A stretch of 64,000 nt of DNA from Perognathus longimembris pacificus (Eukaryota > Chordata > Mammalia > Rodentia > Heteromyidae): positions 79,943,785 through 80,007,784 of the forward strand of contig NC_063166.1 in NCBI RefSeq assembly GCF_023159225.1, written 5' to 3'. A program made the translations under genes and the position numbers. Under the pieces are notes generated by a model, which made no database searches, was not told the origin of the DNA, and saw only the letters and a list, made by a program, of their open reading frames with translations. Below, piece by piece: positions 32,071 to 42,971 of the stretch; position 1 is the first letter of the stretch; the number at the start of each line of letters is the position of its first letter.

Positions 32071-33404
32071 CGTCTCTATGGTAGATGATGATAGTCGCTT
32101 CAACAGAATTAGATAATTATCAAGCGTGGTGTTGGAGGTATGTTTGTCCTATTGGAGACTTATTTTTCTACTGCAATGGTGTTAATTTGCTATTATTATA
32201 CACAAATACTTCAGAGTATTGAGCTTTACCCATTTGTGTCTGTTAGGGAGATCAGAAGCCTCTTACCTATTTTGGTCTGAGTTGACTTTGCATTTGTCTG
32301 CGTTGACCCATCACAATCGAACTTACAGGGCTTTGATGTGGGGTCACCCACTGCCATGCCCATGTGGACCCCAGTTTCCATCACCAAGCTCCTGAAAACA
32401 CATAGGCTTACATGTAATGGTGACTCAGAATACCGCCAACATGACCTACTTAGACAGAAGGTAGGAGAGAAAAAAAAATCTTTAGCATTTTCCATAAATA
32501 TATGTGTCTCCAGATGTACCTGTTCACAGGGAGTCAGAACAAAATAGCATTACAGAATGTTCCCTGAGGTCTCCGGGGCCATACATCAAATGAATGCCGC
32601 CAGCCTGGGTCTTCTCCCGCAGTCTATCTTTAGTCTCTGAGTCAGCCTAAGACCAGAGGGGGGAGAACCAAGCAATGGTATTACTTATGAAGAGCTTGTT
32701 TTCCAAACGTGAAGCACCATTGCTTTGTGCGGTCCCAGGAAGGGCAAATGCGAGTTGCCATAGTCTAACTAAGTCACTGTGGCCCTAGCAATGTGGCTCA
32801 CTGCCCAGGACCATGCTACATGAAATGCACGAAACTGCACGAAGGGTGAGCGTTCACCCTTGCCGGTCAGCCCACAGATCCCACTGTAAGTTACAGGTGC
32901 ACCTTGCGCTCCATTCTTGTCCTTGCTTCAAAGTCAGTTGGTGTTGCCCCTGCACCCGGTGGGGAGTGTTCTGTTCCTACAGAAAGCATGCAGTGAACTG
33001 TCTCGCAGCAGTTAAACGTCACAGTGTTGTAGAAAAACCAGTGATCTAAGGAGAAAATTGGCAACAAAGGAAAACATTCCGGGAGGAAAGGGAAGGGAGA
33101 AAGATGGAGAATGAGTGCACATGGATTGTGAGTCTGGTGGAATTAGCAAGGGTATTGCTGGCCGTGGAATACGAAAGGCCTCCGTGGTTGTGGAGATTTT
33201 GGAGAGGCAGCAAGAGGAACTCCATGGGGTGGAGCGAGGGAGCTTCTGGAAACACGTGTGACCAAAAATGAAAGAAAAAGAAGTCGAAGTGTCCAGGAGT
33301 GAAACATCTTCATAGTAGAGAAACCCACCGAGCTCCTTCCCGACGTTGAAATCTCTGAAGGAAAACATGTCGGCAACAGATTCAAGGCTAAATATAAGTG
33401 GGAT
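32071..33404. other. Unique DNA with one perfect small inverted repeat
   Basis: No gene or repeat family recognised. An 8-bp perfect inverted repeat AAGGGTGA-GCGT-TCACCCTT lies at 32842-32861. Confidence 0.45.
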
Positions 33405-33609
33405 AGCTGGGCACGCACTCCTGTCATCCTAGCGAGGAGGCCGAGATCTAGAGGATTGTAGCTCGAGGCCAGCCAGAGCAGGATTGCCCATGAGATTCCA
33501 TCTCCAAAATAACCAGACAAAAGCAGGACTGGAGGTGTGGCTCAAGGGATAGAACACCAGCCAAGCAACCTGGAGGTGCTGAGTTCCAACTCTGGTACCA
33601 GGAAACAAG
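33405..33609 (+). mobile_element. Composite SINE: 7SL/B1-like plus Geo-like
   Basis: AGCTGGGCACGCACTCCTG, GTCATCCTAGCGAGGAGG, the linker CATCTCCAAAATAACCAG, then GGACTGGAGGTGTGGCTCAAG and GTGCTGAGTTCCAACTCTGG. Moderately diverged. Confidence 0.75.
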
Positions 33610-34550
33610 GATGCCCCCCAAAGCGTCTGTCTGCAACTTCTGCAGGGAGAGGAAGACAAACACGGTTCACAGCAACTTCATAGGGGTTTTTACAAAGACG
33701 TGACCACTTTGGTTCTCATTGGTTCTTACTTTAAACTGTAGTATGCTAGGTAACTAATGATCTTACTATTCTTCTATTGCCCCACACAAGAGAACAGTTC
33801 TTAACACCGTGACGAACTTTTCACAAATCCATTAAGCTTTAACTGATAAACCATACACCGGTGGGTGTAGGGTAGCATGTAGTGATTTGACTCTGTGTAG
33901 ACATCATCCATCTCCTCAGACCTTTAATGTTCTTTTTCTTTTTGAATAGTGGAAACCTTTGATGTGTTTCTCCTAATTTTAATGATGGACTTTCCACTGC
34001 CCAGCCCTGCGGCTTGCCCACGGTGCGTCAGCAACTTCTTGCTTCTGACTTCAGACCCACTTGTCCCATCCTTGTGACCTTTAGAAACATTTTTAAAGGC
34101 TACTGCACAATTGGAGTTATCGTGGCAGGGTAAGTTGCTTGGCACAGAAGCAGTTGTCTGGTGGGTGCTTGGGTCTATGCTAGTCTTTGAGGGAGGACAA
34201 CCTGCCTGGTGTGCTCATTGAAGATGACAGAAAAAACTGGCACTAAACTCACCCCCCAAAGGCTCTTGTTAGTGTGCAAATGTATTTTCCCCATAGCCAT
34301 AGCACTATATATGTATATAGACACATTTCTATATCTATCTATCTACACACCTATGTATCTCTATATATTTGTTGCACATATTTGTGATTATAACTGTTTA
34401 GAGAAGTTCTGCTTTTAATACCTTATTTTTTTATAGAAGACTTTATTTTTAGAGCTGTTTTACATTTACCGCGGCAGGGAGTGAAGAATGAAGAGGTCCT
34501 GTGAGTTTTCTTGTTCCTCCTTGGACACAGCTCCTCCCTATCACATCTTG
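33610..34550. other. Unique DNA, small ATCT repeat
   Basis: A short ATCT/TATA-rich tract occurs at about 34305-34370. No gene or repeat family recognised otherwise. Confidence 0.4.
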
Positions 34551-34671
34551 AGCTGAGCATGGTGACATATGTCCGTGTGCCTGGACTCTCAGCACTTTGG
34601 GAGGTTGAGGTAGGAGGATCGCTAGGGGTCAGCTGGAGGTAGATCGTGAGACCCTGTCTCAGAAACACAAA
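34551..34671 (+). mobile_element. B1/Alu-like 7SL SINE monomer
   Basis: AGCTGAGCATGGTGACATATG, CAGCACTTTGGGAGGTTGAG, GTAGGAGGATCGCTAGGGG and GTGAGACCCTGTCTCAGAAA are the classic 7SL-SINE landmarks in order. Confidence 0.8.
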
Positions 34672-34829
34672 GCCAGCCTGGTTCTGGTAGCTCATGCCTG
34701 TAATCCAGGCTACTCCGGAATCTGAGTTCTGAGGATTATGATTTGAAGCCAACCCCGGGCAGAAGGTCCCTGAGACTCTTCTACAACGTACCACCAAAAG
34801 GCGTGAAATGAAACTGTGGCTCAAGTGGA
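34672..34829 (+). mobile_element. Composite SINE, right half truncated
   Basis: GGTAGCTCATGCCTGTAATCC, CCCTGAGACTCTTCTAC, GTACCACCAAAAGG and then only GAAACTGTGGCTCAAGTGG of the Geo half, cut off by an L1-like relic at 34830. Together with the preceding B1 and following relic it forms a stacked cluster. Confidence 0.7.
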
Positions 34830-34975
34830 TTTATTTTTATTATCTGTAAGTGACTGTACAGAGGAGTTTCAATTCGATCTTCCAGGCTATGAGTACGGGG
34901 TATCTCGATCCACGTCACCCCTTCCATCATTTCCCCCATCTTACCCAAATGGTTTTAAAAGGAGGACAAACTTGG
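34830..34975 (-). mobile_element. L1 3'-end-like relic
   Basis: TTTATTTTTATTATCTGTAAG, TGACTGTACAGAGGAGTTTC and the C/T-rich continuation to about 34975 resemble the L1 3' UTR, most closely the relic at 30668-30812. Confidence 0.6.
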
Positions 34976-35285
34976 TTTAATAGGCTGCTCTACATTTTCA
35001 TTAAAGTGTTTACTAAATGTTCCCATCGCCATAACAATCCATGGAACAAATATACTGCAGCTTATTTAACTTTTTACATGTATGAAACTTCATAAACTTA
35101 AGTTTATTATGATCACAGCATGAATGCATCAGCACCGATCTCCCAAATACATTCAAGGTACAAATATAAAAGACAGATAATTTACTTTTGTAAATTGTAT
35201 CTGTGATCTCTCGGTCTGTCTCTCTGTCTTGAGCTCTCTCTCTCCTTCCTTTTTTTTCTTTCTGTTCAGCAAACAGAAGTTAGAA

Positions 35286-35472
35286 TTTGAGTTTAGGATC
35301 TCACATTTCCCTGCCTTGCTTGCACAACTGGTGCTCTACCACTTGAACCACAACTCCAGATCTGCCTTTTGCTAGTCAATTGGAGTTGGAGTCCTCCAGA
35401 GCTTTCTGTATAGGCTGGCTTTGAACTGGAGAGTAAGCTAGGATTACAGGTGTGAGCCACAGGTACCTGGAT
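35286..35472 (-). mobile_element. Composite SINE, diverged
   Basis: GGTGCTCTACCACTTGAACC and ACAACTCC (Geo part), then GCTTTGAACTGGAGAGTAAG and GATTACAGGTGTGAGCCAC (B1-like part) on the antisense strand. Confidence 0.7.
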
Positions 35473-35683
35473 CTAACTAAATATGTCTGTACTATGAAAA
35501 CAAGCCATTGTTCATGGTGCATGAAATACGAAGGGAATGGTACTTAAATGGGTACCACCAGATAAAGCCTTCCTTTCCTTTACAGCTCAGGATAACTCCC
35601 TGTTCCCTCATTCCATCTATGAGTTGTCTCCTCAGCATTGAGCATCTGAAAATTGCCCTCCTTCTTTTAAAAGTTTTACTTAT

Positions 35684-35897
35684 TTTTGGTGCCAATACAT
35701 GGACTTGAACTCAGGGCCTTCCACCTTTCTCGGCTTTTTCACTCAAAGCCGGTGCTCTTCTGCTTAAAGCCACAGCTCCATTGCCAGCACTTTGTTGGTT
35801 GATTGGAGATAAGAGTCTCCAGGAATTTCCTGCCCGGGGCGGGCTTGGATCTCAGCTTTCTGAGTTGCTGGTAAGCTACCGGCATCCAGCTTGCCAG
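35684..35897 (-). mobile_element. Composite SINE, diverged
   Basis: GGACTTGAACTCAGGGCC, AAAGCCGGTGCTCTTCTGC, AAGCCACAGCTCCATTGCC, TTGATTGGAGATAAGAGTC, then a shortened B1-like half (GGGCTTGGATCTCAGCTTTC). Confidence 0.72.
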
Positions 35898-36510
35898 CCT
35901 CCAGCTAGTGTGGCTGTCTTGTTAGGCACAGGTCACAGCCCTGACACTGCGGAGAAGCCTCCCTAGCAGAGCCACCACCACCACTGTGGGTCACAGGTCC
36001 TTCTACCCCAGAGCAATGACAGCAGTCGGTTCTAAACTCCTTTGTCATCACAAATGCAAACCAACCATAATTCTCAAATTCGGAAAGAAAGATGAGCATG
36101 GTTTGGGCTTCAAGTGATGGAAAATCCACGTGAGACCCTCCACACAGGAGCCAGAAGACACCGGGACATGAGCCTGCGGTGTGCCAATCCGTGCTCCACT
36201 GTTGTCTATTTGGTCATGCAAGTGTTATTTCTCTCTCTCTCTATTTTTCCAAATTACTACATCTGAAGATAGGGCATTGTGACTCATGACACACCGCAGG
36301 CATTAGAATCAGGGAAAGGTGACGGGGGACAGATTATCCTGGTGGCAAGCAAGCACCAGACTGTGCCACAAATCACTAGGTATCCCTCGGCCACATGCAA
36401 AACATATGCAAATTCCCCCCACCGCCTGCAAATTTCCTCCTGAGATAGCCACGCCACTCTCAGCTCAGGAAGTGCTATGACCGATTCCTCCTCAGCTGGG
36501 GGGTGGGGGG
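35898..36510. other. Unique DNA, nothing recognised
   Basis: No repeat or coding signal seen beyond a short CT run near 36232-36242. Confidence 0.4.
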
Positions 36511-36715
36511 TGAGTGAGTGGGTCCCGTATTCATTTAAACTAATCTGCATATTTAATTACTTTGAGTGATGGGAAGCTTTTGATATGGCTGACTCCCAGT
36601 GATCTCCAACTCCGGGCATGTGAGGTGGACTTGAAACTCGGCGGTTAATGAATCCAAGATGGCAAAAGTGATAAGATGTCACTTCCCAGATTAGGTTATT
36701 AAAAACGGATCCCTC
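36511..36715. other. Conserved-looking block next to a promoter-like region
   Basis: Unique AT-rich DNA with CTGCATATTTAATTACTTTG, GCGGTTAATGAATCC, AAAGTGATAAGATGTCAC and TTAGGTTATTAAAAACGG. The ATTTAATTAC and GGTTAATGA motifs fit homeodomain-type sites. It sits about 130 bp upstream of the GC-rich block at 36840. Confidence 0.4.
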
Positions 36716-36750
36716 TTCCTGTCCCTGCCCTCTGTCCTGTCCCTATCCTT

Positions 36751-36793
36751 GTCCCTCCTCCCTTCCTCCCTCCCTCCCTCTCTCCCCCTCTCT
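36751..36793. repeat. TCCC-rich pyrimidine microsatellite
   Basis: CCCTTCCTCCC then three TCCC units and a CT-rich end. Confidence 0.85.
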
Positions 36794-36839
36794 GCATTTG
36801 TTCGCTCTGACAAGGCCAGAGGCCCCACCCTGAACTGCC

Positions 36840-37260
36840 CCCTCCCCCGCATTGGCCCACATGGTAATGAAGTGGGCGTGGCCTCTGCCCAACAGCCAAT
36901 GAGGGACTGAGGCGCTCAGTCCAACTTCCCACAAGGAGCAGCCCTGCCCCTGAGCACCGGGCAGGGTTGGAAAAGGACTCGGCCGCTGGGTGAGCCCAGG
37001 ACGGACCAAGGGGACCCCCGGCGTCTGCTGTGACCGCAATCTTAGCACCTAGGAAGTGCTGGCATCTCCCACTCACGGAGGCGGTGACGTCATAAACACA
37101 CGTGCTACGTGCAGGGGTCCACTTGTTACGCAGTGACGACCACAGCGCGTGCAGAGCCGCTGTGCTTGGCCGGTGTGGCCCGGAGCCTGCGGGAAAGCAA
37201 AGCAAAGCGGAACCGGAAGGCGATCCTGAGAGAAGGGCACGTGCCAGTTCCGGTGCGCTT
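36840..37260. promoter_or_regulatory. Promoter-like GC-richer block with CRE, CCAAT and E-box motifs
   Basis: Motifs read directly: inverted CCAAT (ATTGG, 36851-36855), a KLF/Sp-type GGGCGTGG (36874-36881), CCAAT (36896-36900), a perfect palindromic CRE TGACGTCA (37085-37092), E-boxes CACGTG (37099-37104 and 37235-37240), a CRE half TGACG (37134-37138) and an ETS-type ACCGGAAG (37209-37216). CpGs are denser than in flanking DNA and there is no TATA box. Transcript, direction and target are unknown; it could drive a noncoding RNA or act as a distal enhancer. Confidence 0.4.
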
Positions 37261-37352
37261 GTGTGTGTCTCTCAATCTCACCGGGTCTGGGGCTGCTCCT
37301 CCTCTGGGTCCTTTCCTTTCCAGTGCACCTCTTTTATTCTTAAGCCGGCCTC

Positions 37353-37392
37353 CGTGTGTGTGTGCGTGTGTGTGTGTGTGTGCGTGTGCACA
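37353..37392. repeat. TG microsatellite
   Basis: GT run with GTGCGTGT interruptions. Confidence 0.95.
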
Positions 37393-37398
37393 TGCATC

Positions 37399-37631
37399 AT
37401 TCCTAGGGCTTGAACTGAAGGCCAGGGCACCGTCCTGAGCTTTATTTGCTCACGGCTAGTGCTCTACCACTGGAGCTGCAGCTCCACTTCCAGCTCTTTG
37501 GTGGTTAACTGGAGATAGGTCATGAGTCTCAGGGACTTTCCTGCCCAGGTTGGCTTTGAACCATGATCCTCAAATTTCAGCCCCCTGAGTAGCTAGGCTG
37601 ATAGATAGATAGGAGCCACCACAACCTGGCC
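37399..37631 (-). mobile_element. Composite SINE with internal GATA expansion
   Basis: GGGCTTGAACTGAAGGCC, GCTAGTGCTCTACCACTGG, TTGGTGGTTAACTGGAGATAG, and the B1-like half with GTAGCTAGGCTGATAGATAG and GGAGCCACCACAACCTGGCC. A small GATA repeat has grown inside the B1-like end. Confidence 0.8.
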
Positions 37632-38860
37632 AGTTTCCATTCTTTAAACCCTTCTTCTTTGCAAGGGAAGACTTTGATCTGGTATACGTTGTAAGTAGCT
37701 AGTGGCCAGAACCTCAGCTACCTAAAGGAGGACTTTATTCCAAATTGTGACTGGAACAACACAGTTCAGAACATGTTTATGGCTTGCAGGAAGGGAGTAA
37801 AGACACTTTAAAGTTTGTGAGCACAGGTTAAATTGGAAACTAAGTAAGTACAAAAACATCTTCAATCAGAGACAGATTTTGTAAGCTGAAATATTGTTGG
37901 TTTTTATGATGGTACATGTATATCTTCATATATTAAAACTTCACTATCATTAGGAAATGTCACCCAGAATAACAAACACACCTTTTTTCAATCTGGTTAT
38001 AAATATGCAGAATGGAGTTTATTTCACTAAAGCATTACACGCTTCCAACTGATACTATATCAATAAAAGCCCTCACTCCAAGATGTCATTAAAGCCACAT
38101 TTGTTCATTTCTATTTATTATGGGGGGGAAACAAAATGAAAAAAAAGTGGATTTGAGTCATATTTCCTGTGAGTTCATCATTTGCTGGCATATAACACTT
38201 GTGAATTTTATTCAATTCATTTAAAATGATTTCTAACATGCAGCCAGGAAGTTAAGGGCGTCAAGGAATTCAAAATGATCAGCAAGCATCCAAGATTTCT
38301 CAGGAGACATATTCAGAATCACAAGTAAGGTATGCTTTCTGTAAGGAACTGTATCTTAGAAAAACTAGCTCTAATGAACCAGAATCTTTCCTAATAAATT
38401 CAGCTCATTTGTGTTTTGATATCAGCACACCCCAATAACCTTTCTTAAAAATAGGTCAGACACAGGCCGAGATCTATGGTGCTCCTGTTCCGACACCTTC
38501 ACAACACATTCTTTTTTCCTCGTTTATTTCATATAACAGTGAGATTACAGAGAAATCAGTTGACCGAAGGTGTTGTGAACTGACATAAATCTTCACCTAG
38601 AAATTTGAACAAAACCCCTTAGAGCTTGAAAATACCCAGACATTCAGAGGAAGTGGGATTTTTTTTTTTTTTTTTTAGAAAAGGAAAATCCAATCATCAT
38701 TAAAGCAATACAAGGTGAATAAAGCCTTTTATTCCCTCTCATTTAAAATTTTCCCAGCTGTCCTTGGGAGAGTTGAATGCTACAGAAATCTTTTTTTGTC
38801 CTCCTCCTCTTCTTTACAATGACTCTGTCCTTTTGAGGGTAGACTTTTAGAAATCAGATA
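37632..38860. other. Long AT-rich unique stretch
   Basis: Repeat-free apart from a T run at 38659-38678. It includes motifs such as CTATCATTAGG, TGTGAATTTTATTCAATTC and TTTAAAATGATTTC. Composition suggests noncoding DNA under constraint, especially 37980-38420. No exon is supported. Confidence 0.35.
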
Positions 38861-39070
38861 GTGAAAAAGGCCACCTGGCTACCTGTAAGGCCGGCTAAGC
38901 CGGGGTGGAGGTTACAGACGTGGGAGACTAACCGCGTGCAGAGCAATGGATCAAAGCTCGGCGACCAGCGATCTCCACGAGACAGAGCAGCCTCGGTGTC
39001 AGCTACCCGAGTCGAGTCTTTTTATCGCTTCGCTTTGAATGGGTTATGGGCAAGGTACGAGTCAGGCTCT
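38861..39070. other. CpG-enriched unique stretch
   Basis: CpG-bearing words are frequent (GGCCGGCTAAGCCGGGG, ACCGCGTGC, TCGGCGACCAGCGATC, CCCGAGTCGAGTC, TATCGCTTCGC). A reading frame of 108 codons crosses it on plus but shows no domain. Confidence 0.35.
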
Positions 39071-39779
39071 GCTCTCAGGGACATGGGAGGGGTGAGCGGA
39101 TGTCTCTTTGTGCCGGATAGTGGAGGAGCAAGTTTGCATAGGGGGACGCCCTATTCCAAGAGCTCACGGGGTGACACAGAGTCCTAGGGGCGGGTTGAAT
39201 GGCATGGGGTGGGGCATGGCAATGACACCGGTGGCCCCCCGATCTTCAAGCTGGGCACCGCTCTTCTGCTTCTTCTCAGTCCACTTTGTAAATTCTTGAC
39301 ATCTCCTTTTATCTGCACCCTTGCAGAATGAATTTCCCGTGATATCAAGATGGCTAATTTGTCTTTTCCCCCCCCCCCCCCCAGGACTTTGACTGTGCTG
39401 GCATTGATGGTCCTGCTTTCTGAAAAGATAAACAAACAAACAAAAATAAAAAAAAAACCCAACCTAGCAAACAAAAATGTCTCTCCAACCCTGGAAGTGC
39501 AGGGAAGGACTTGATCACCCAAAAGAGCCGGTCCATGGACATGAGGCTTTCTGTGTTTTCACTCTCTCCCTGTGGAGCCAACCAACGATTGTCTCCCCAG
39601 TAGCATGCCAACAAACATCACCTGAGGAGACACCTTGGATGGTGTCTGCAAGGAATTGCATGTTGAAGAAGGACACATCTGGCCCAGGTGCACCAGTTAG
39701 CAACTAGCAAGAAGTGCAGTGAGGTTAGCACGGTGAAAACCACCAGAGCTGGGGTTAACATAAAAACTTGCTGTTCAAA
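39071..39779. other. Unique DNA with a C15 run
   Basis: A run of 15 C lies at 39368-39382 and A-rich DNA at 39428-39460. No repeat family or gene recognised. Confidence 0.4.
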
Positions 39780-39890
39780 GTCATTCTCTCCCTCCCTCTC
39801 CTCCTCCTTTCCTGCAGTCTACTCTCTCTCTCTCTCTCTCCTTGTTCTTCCTCCTCCTCTTTCTTTGTCTTTGTTGTCTCCCTCTTCTTC
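39780..39890. repeat. CT/TCC-rich pyrimidine tract
   Basis: Pyrimidine-rich with a pure CT run near 39824-39841; abuts an IDL-Geo SINE. Confidence 0.85.
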
Positions 39891-39897
39891 ACACTTT

Positions 39898-40102
39898 TTT
39901 TTTTTTTTGCCATTCCTGGGCCTTGGACTCCGGGCCTGAGCACTGTCCCTGGCTTCTTTTTGCTCAAGGCTAGCACTCTGACACTTGAGCCACAGCGCCA
40001 CTTCTGGCCGTTTTCTGTATATGTGGTGCTGGGGAATTGAACTCAGGGCTTCATGTGTAGGAGGCAAGCACTCTTGCCACTAGGCCATATTCCCAGCCCT
40101 GC
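39898..40102 (-). mobile_element. IDL-Geo dimeric SINE, full length
   Basis: Complete minus-strand copy. The target duplication is short: CACACTTT at 39890-39897 and 40103-40110. Confidence 0.92.
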
Positions 40103-40110
40103 CACACTTT

Positions 40111-40538
40111 ATTTTCAACATCATCATGGTCCTAGATAGCTACTGGACATCTAATATCCAAATGAACTCTTCTCAGTTCTCCCCTCTTACCCACACTTCC
40201 CTTTCTGTGTTCACCTAGCATCTGAAAATATTAACTAGTGCAATGGGATGGCGAGAGGAGAGGGAGTTGTCCTCACAACGTTTATTGCCATATCTTGTCA
40301 GTATTGTTCTACTTTAAAATCCATTATGGCCATTCCTCTCTTCCTGTGCCAACTGCGTCACAGATGTGGATCCCCAGGAACATGCACGGCATGTATGGGG
40401 TACGCTGGGTTTTGTGCTACCTGTAGGACAGGCATCCCCGGGAGACCAGTGGCTCCCTCTTGCCAGCCAATGAGAGAGGCTGTATCAATGCTGGAATCCA
40501 GAGACATTTCTGTGTTCTTTTCTTTTCCTTTCCCTTTT
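40111..40538. other. Unique DNA, nothing recognised
   Basis: No repeat family or coding feature seen between the two SINEs. Confidence 0.4.
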
Positions 40539-40773
40539 TGTGTGCAAGTCCTGGGGATGGACCTCAGGGTCTAATGCTCTCTTTAGCTTTTTCTCTTAAG
40601 GATGGCTGGCATTCTACCACTTGAGCCACAGCTCCACTTCTGGCTGTTTGGTGGTTAATAAGAGATAAAGAGTCTCATACACTTTCTTGCCCAGACTGGC
40701 TTCGAACCATAATCCTTAGGTGTCACCCATCTGAATAGCTGGGATTTTAGGAGTGAGCCACCAGTGCCTGGCT
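40539..40773 (-). mobile_element. Composite SINE: 7SL/B1-like plus Geo-like
   Basis: GCATTCTACCACTTGAGCC, ACAGCTCCACTTCTGGC, GTTTGGTGGTTAATAAGAG, TTGCCCAGACTGGCTTCG and GAGTGAGCCACCAGTGCC in order on the antisense strand. Confidence 0.82.
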
Positions 40774-41279
40774 GAGCTTTCTGCTTTCTGTTATGACTCC
40801 TCTTGATGTACAACTTTGCACACATTTGCTCACAACCATTGGATGAGGTGAGTGAAGTTGCTGCAAGTCCCCATTGTGTGGTTGTTGGACAAAGCCAGAA
40901 TTGTCCAGGTCTGTGCAAAGCCAAGCCGGGTTCTCAATCCCCCAGATCCCCAGCTAGCGGCTGCATTTCCACATCGAGGGGAAAACGAGCAGTTACTCCT
41001 GGAAAGCTTCTAAAAGGAGATAAGTTTGCACTGTCTATTGCATAGGAAGCCCGAGGTTCGGGACTCTGAAATACTAAGGATGTTTGCACGGGCTAGAGCT
41101 GTATTCTTTGAGGGTTGTGAAGAGTCTTCAACTAAGACCATGGGACCTGTCCCTTCTCCCCCCCCCACCCCGCCTCCACACTTGCTCCTTTCTGTTATGA
41201 TGGCATATGAAATGGCAATCTCAAATAAAGACCCCCCCTCATCAGAACAAAGAAAAGCCGCCTCACTCAGGCCCTCCTG
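40774..41279. other. Unique DNA, nothing recognised
   Basis: No gene or repeat family recognised; short C-rich runs at 41159-41170 and 41233-41239. Confidence 0.4.
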
Positions 41280-41835
41280 TGATTTATAAGCGATTCTCTC
41301 TGAACACGTGGACCCAACAAGCAGGAGATGGCTGACGAGCTAGAACAATGAACTTGTTAGTTAACAGAATTAGCAGTGTGTTGTTCCACAGGTTGACAGT
41401 AATAAAACAGGAGACGTGACGCTGATACAATCACAACTGAATCGTAATGGATGAGATATTTACAGCAAAGCTGTTAAAACATTGAATAAAATAGGGGGAG
41501 AGCCAAAAAGCAGATGTGTTTTTATTCTTCTGAGTTGAAGCTTGTAAGGTAAAAAGAGAGTTTGAGTAATAATCGCTGGTTGTGATTCACAATGCATTAA
41601 TAAATATTCATACCGTACCAGCCGCTGAAACTTTGCAGATACAGAAATAAAGCGAGAAAGCCTTACACTTTGCTAAGTTTAGATCTCCAGGCACACGTGT
41701 CAGTATATCCATTAGGCCCTTGTAAAAGTTGCTTTTTATTTCCCACTGTATTCCAAGGTATACCAGCGAGACATTCCTATTCTCTTCCCATTTTTTCCAT
41801 CCTGTGTCACAGTATTTCCCCACTCTAAGCACCAG
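41280..41835. other. Candidate conserved noncoding element
   Basis: Repeat-free and AT-rich with many distinct motifs: ACTTGTTAGTTAACAGAATTA, CAGGAGACGTGACGCTG, GGAGAGCCAAAAAGC, TAATAATCGCTGG and TGCATTAATAAATATTCATAC. Frames are short and featureless. Confidence 0.4.
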
Positions 41836-42224
41836 AAAGTAAAAAAGAATGATGGCCTATTAATACAGAAGAGAACTGTAATTTAGGAAGATAGAGATAA
41901 ATTAGGCACAGCTAAGCAAGTCCGGTATCTCACTGGAAACCCAAGTCCCCGGAGAATCTGAATGGTGGGGCTGCTTGAGTTAGCACCTGTGAGCAAAACA
42001 CGGTTCACACCATTTCCCCTTTTCTGTCCTCCTTGTGTGCACTTCCAAGGGGGTGGCTGAGTTTCTGAGGGCCCGGGAAGGCTCTGCTTTACCCAGACGG
42101 GCACCCACAAGACCGGCATCATCCGGGAACAGAGTGGGCCTGGGGAAGACTGTTTCCCTGCATTCCACAAACAAAGTTGCTGCGAAAAGGAGAGGGTGGT
42201 TTGAAAGGCGCAGGTGTGGATTTT

Positions 42225-42736
42225 TGGAAAAGGGGGAAGGAAACAGGGAGGAAGGAAGGAAAGAAAGAGGGAAGAAAAGGAAAGGAAAGAAGGACGACGG
42301 GAGGGAAGGAAGAAAAGTAGGAAAGATGGAAAACAGAAAGGAAAGTAAAAAAGAATAGAAAGAAAGGAAAAGAAGGAAAGGAAGAAAGGAAAGAAAGAAG
42401 GAAAGAATAGAAATAAAAAGAAGAAAGAGGAAGGGAGGGAAGGAAGAAAAGGAAGGAAAAAAGGAACGAATAGAAGGAAGCAAAGGAAAGTTGAAAAATC
42501 ATAGAAAGAAAGGAAAGAAGAGAAGAAGGAAGGGACGAATAGAAAGGCAGAAAGGAAAGGAGAAAAGGAAGGAAAGAAGCAAAGAAAAGGAAAGAACTGA
42601 AAGAAGAAAAGGAAGAAGAAGAAAAGAAGAAAGGAGGGAAGGAAGGAAGGAAGGAAGGGAGGGAAGGAGGAAGGAAGGAAGGAAGGAAGGAAGGAAGGAA
42701 GGAAGGAAGGAAGGAAGGAAGGAAGGAAGGAAGGAA
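42225..42736. repeat. 510-bp GAAA/GGAA purine tract
   Basis: Nearly all purine on plus, mixed GAAA, GGAA and GGGA units. From about 42668 it is a near-pure GGAA run of about 17 units. Long reading frames across it (for example 316 and 367 codons on minus) are repeat artefacts. Confidence 0.97.
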
Positions 42737-42906
42737 TCCAGAGAGCACTGTAGGGCCTGACCCCTCCGGCTGGGGGCCACAGCCCTGCCCGCGCAGGGAG
42801 GCACCGAGAGCTCCATAATGGCTGACCATGCATGCTGTAACTCCAGCTCTGCAGGGCTCACCCAGGTTGCCATGACAGCCTTTGTTCCCACTTCCCCGCT
42901 TGTATT

Positions 42907-42907
<1 letters not shown>

Positions 42908-42969
<62 letters not shown>
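42908..42969. repeat. GT microsatellite (about 31 units)
   Basis: A pure TG run, 170 bp from the GGAA tract. Confidence 0.98.

Positions 42970-42971
<2 letters not shown>

Noticed and set aside
36699..37205. 168-codon minus-strand frame overlapping the promoter-like block
   Set aside because: It runs through the TCCC microsatellite and has no recognisable domain or splice structure. GC-rich DNA gives long open frames by chance.
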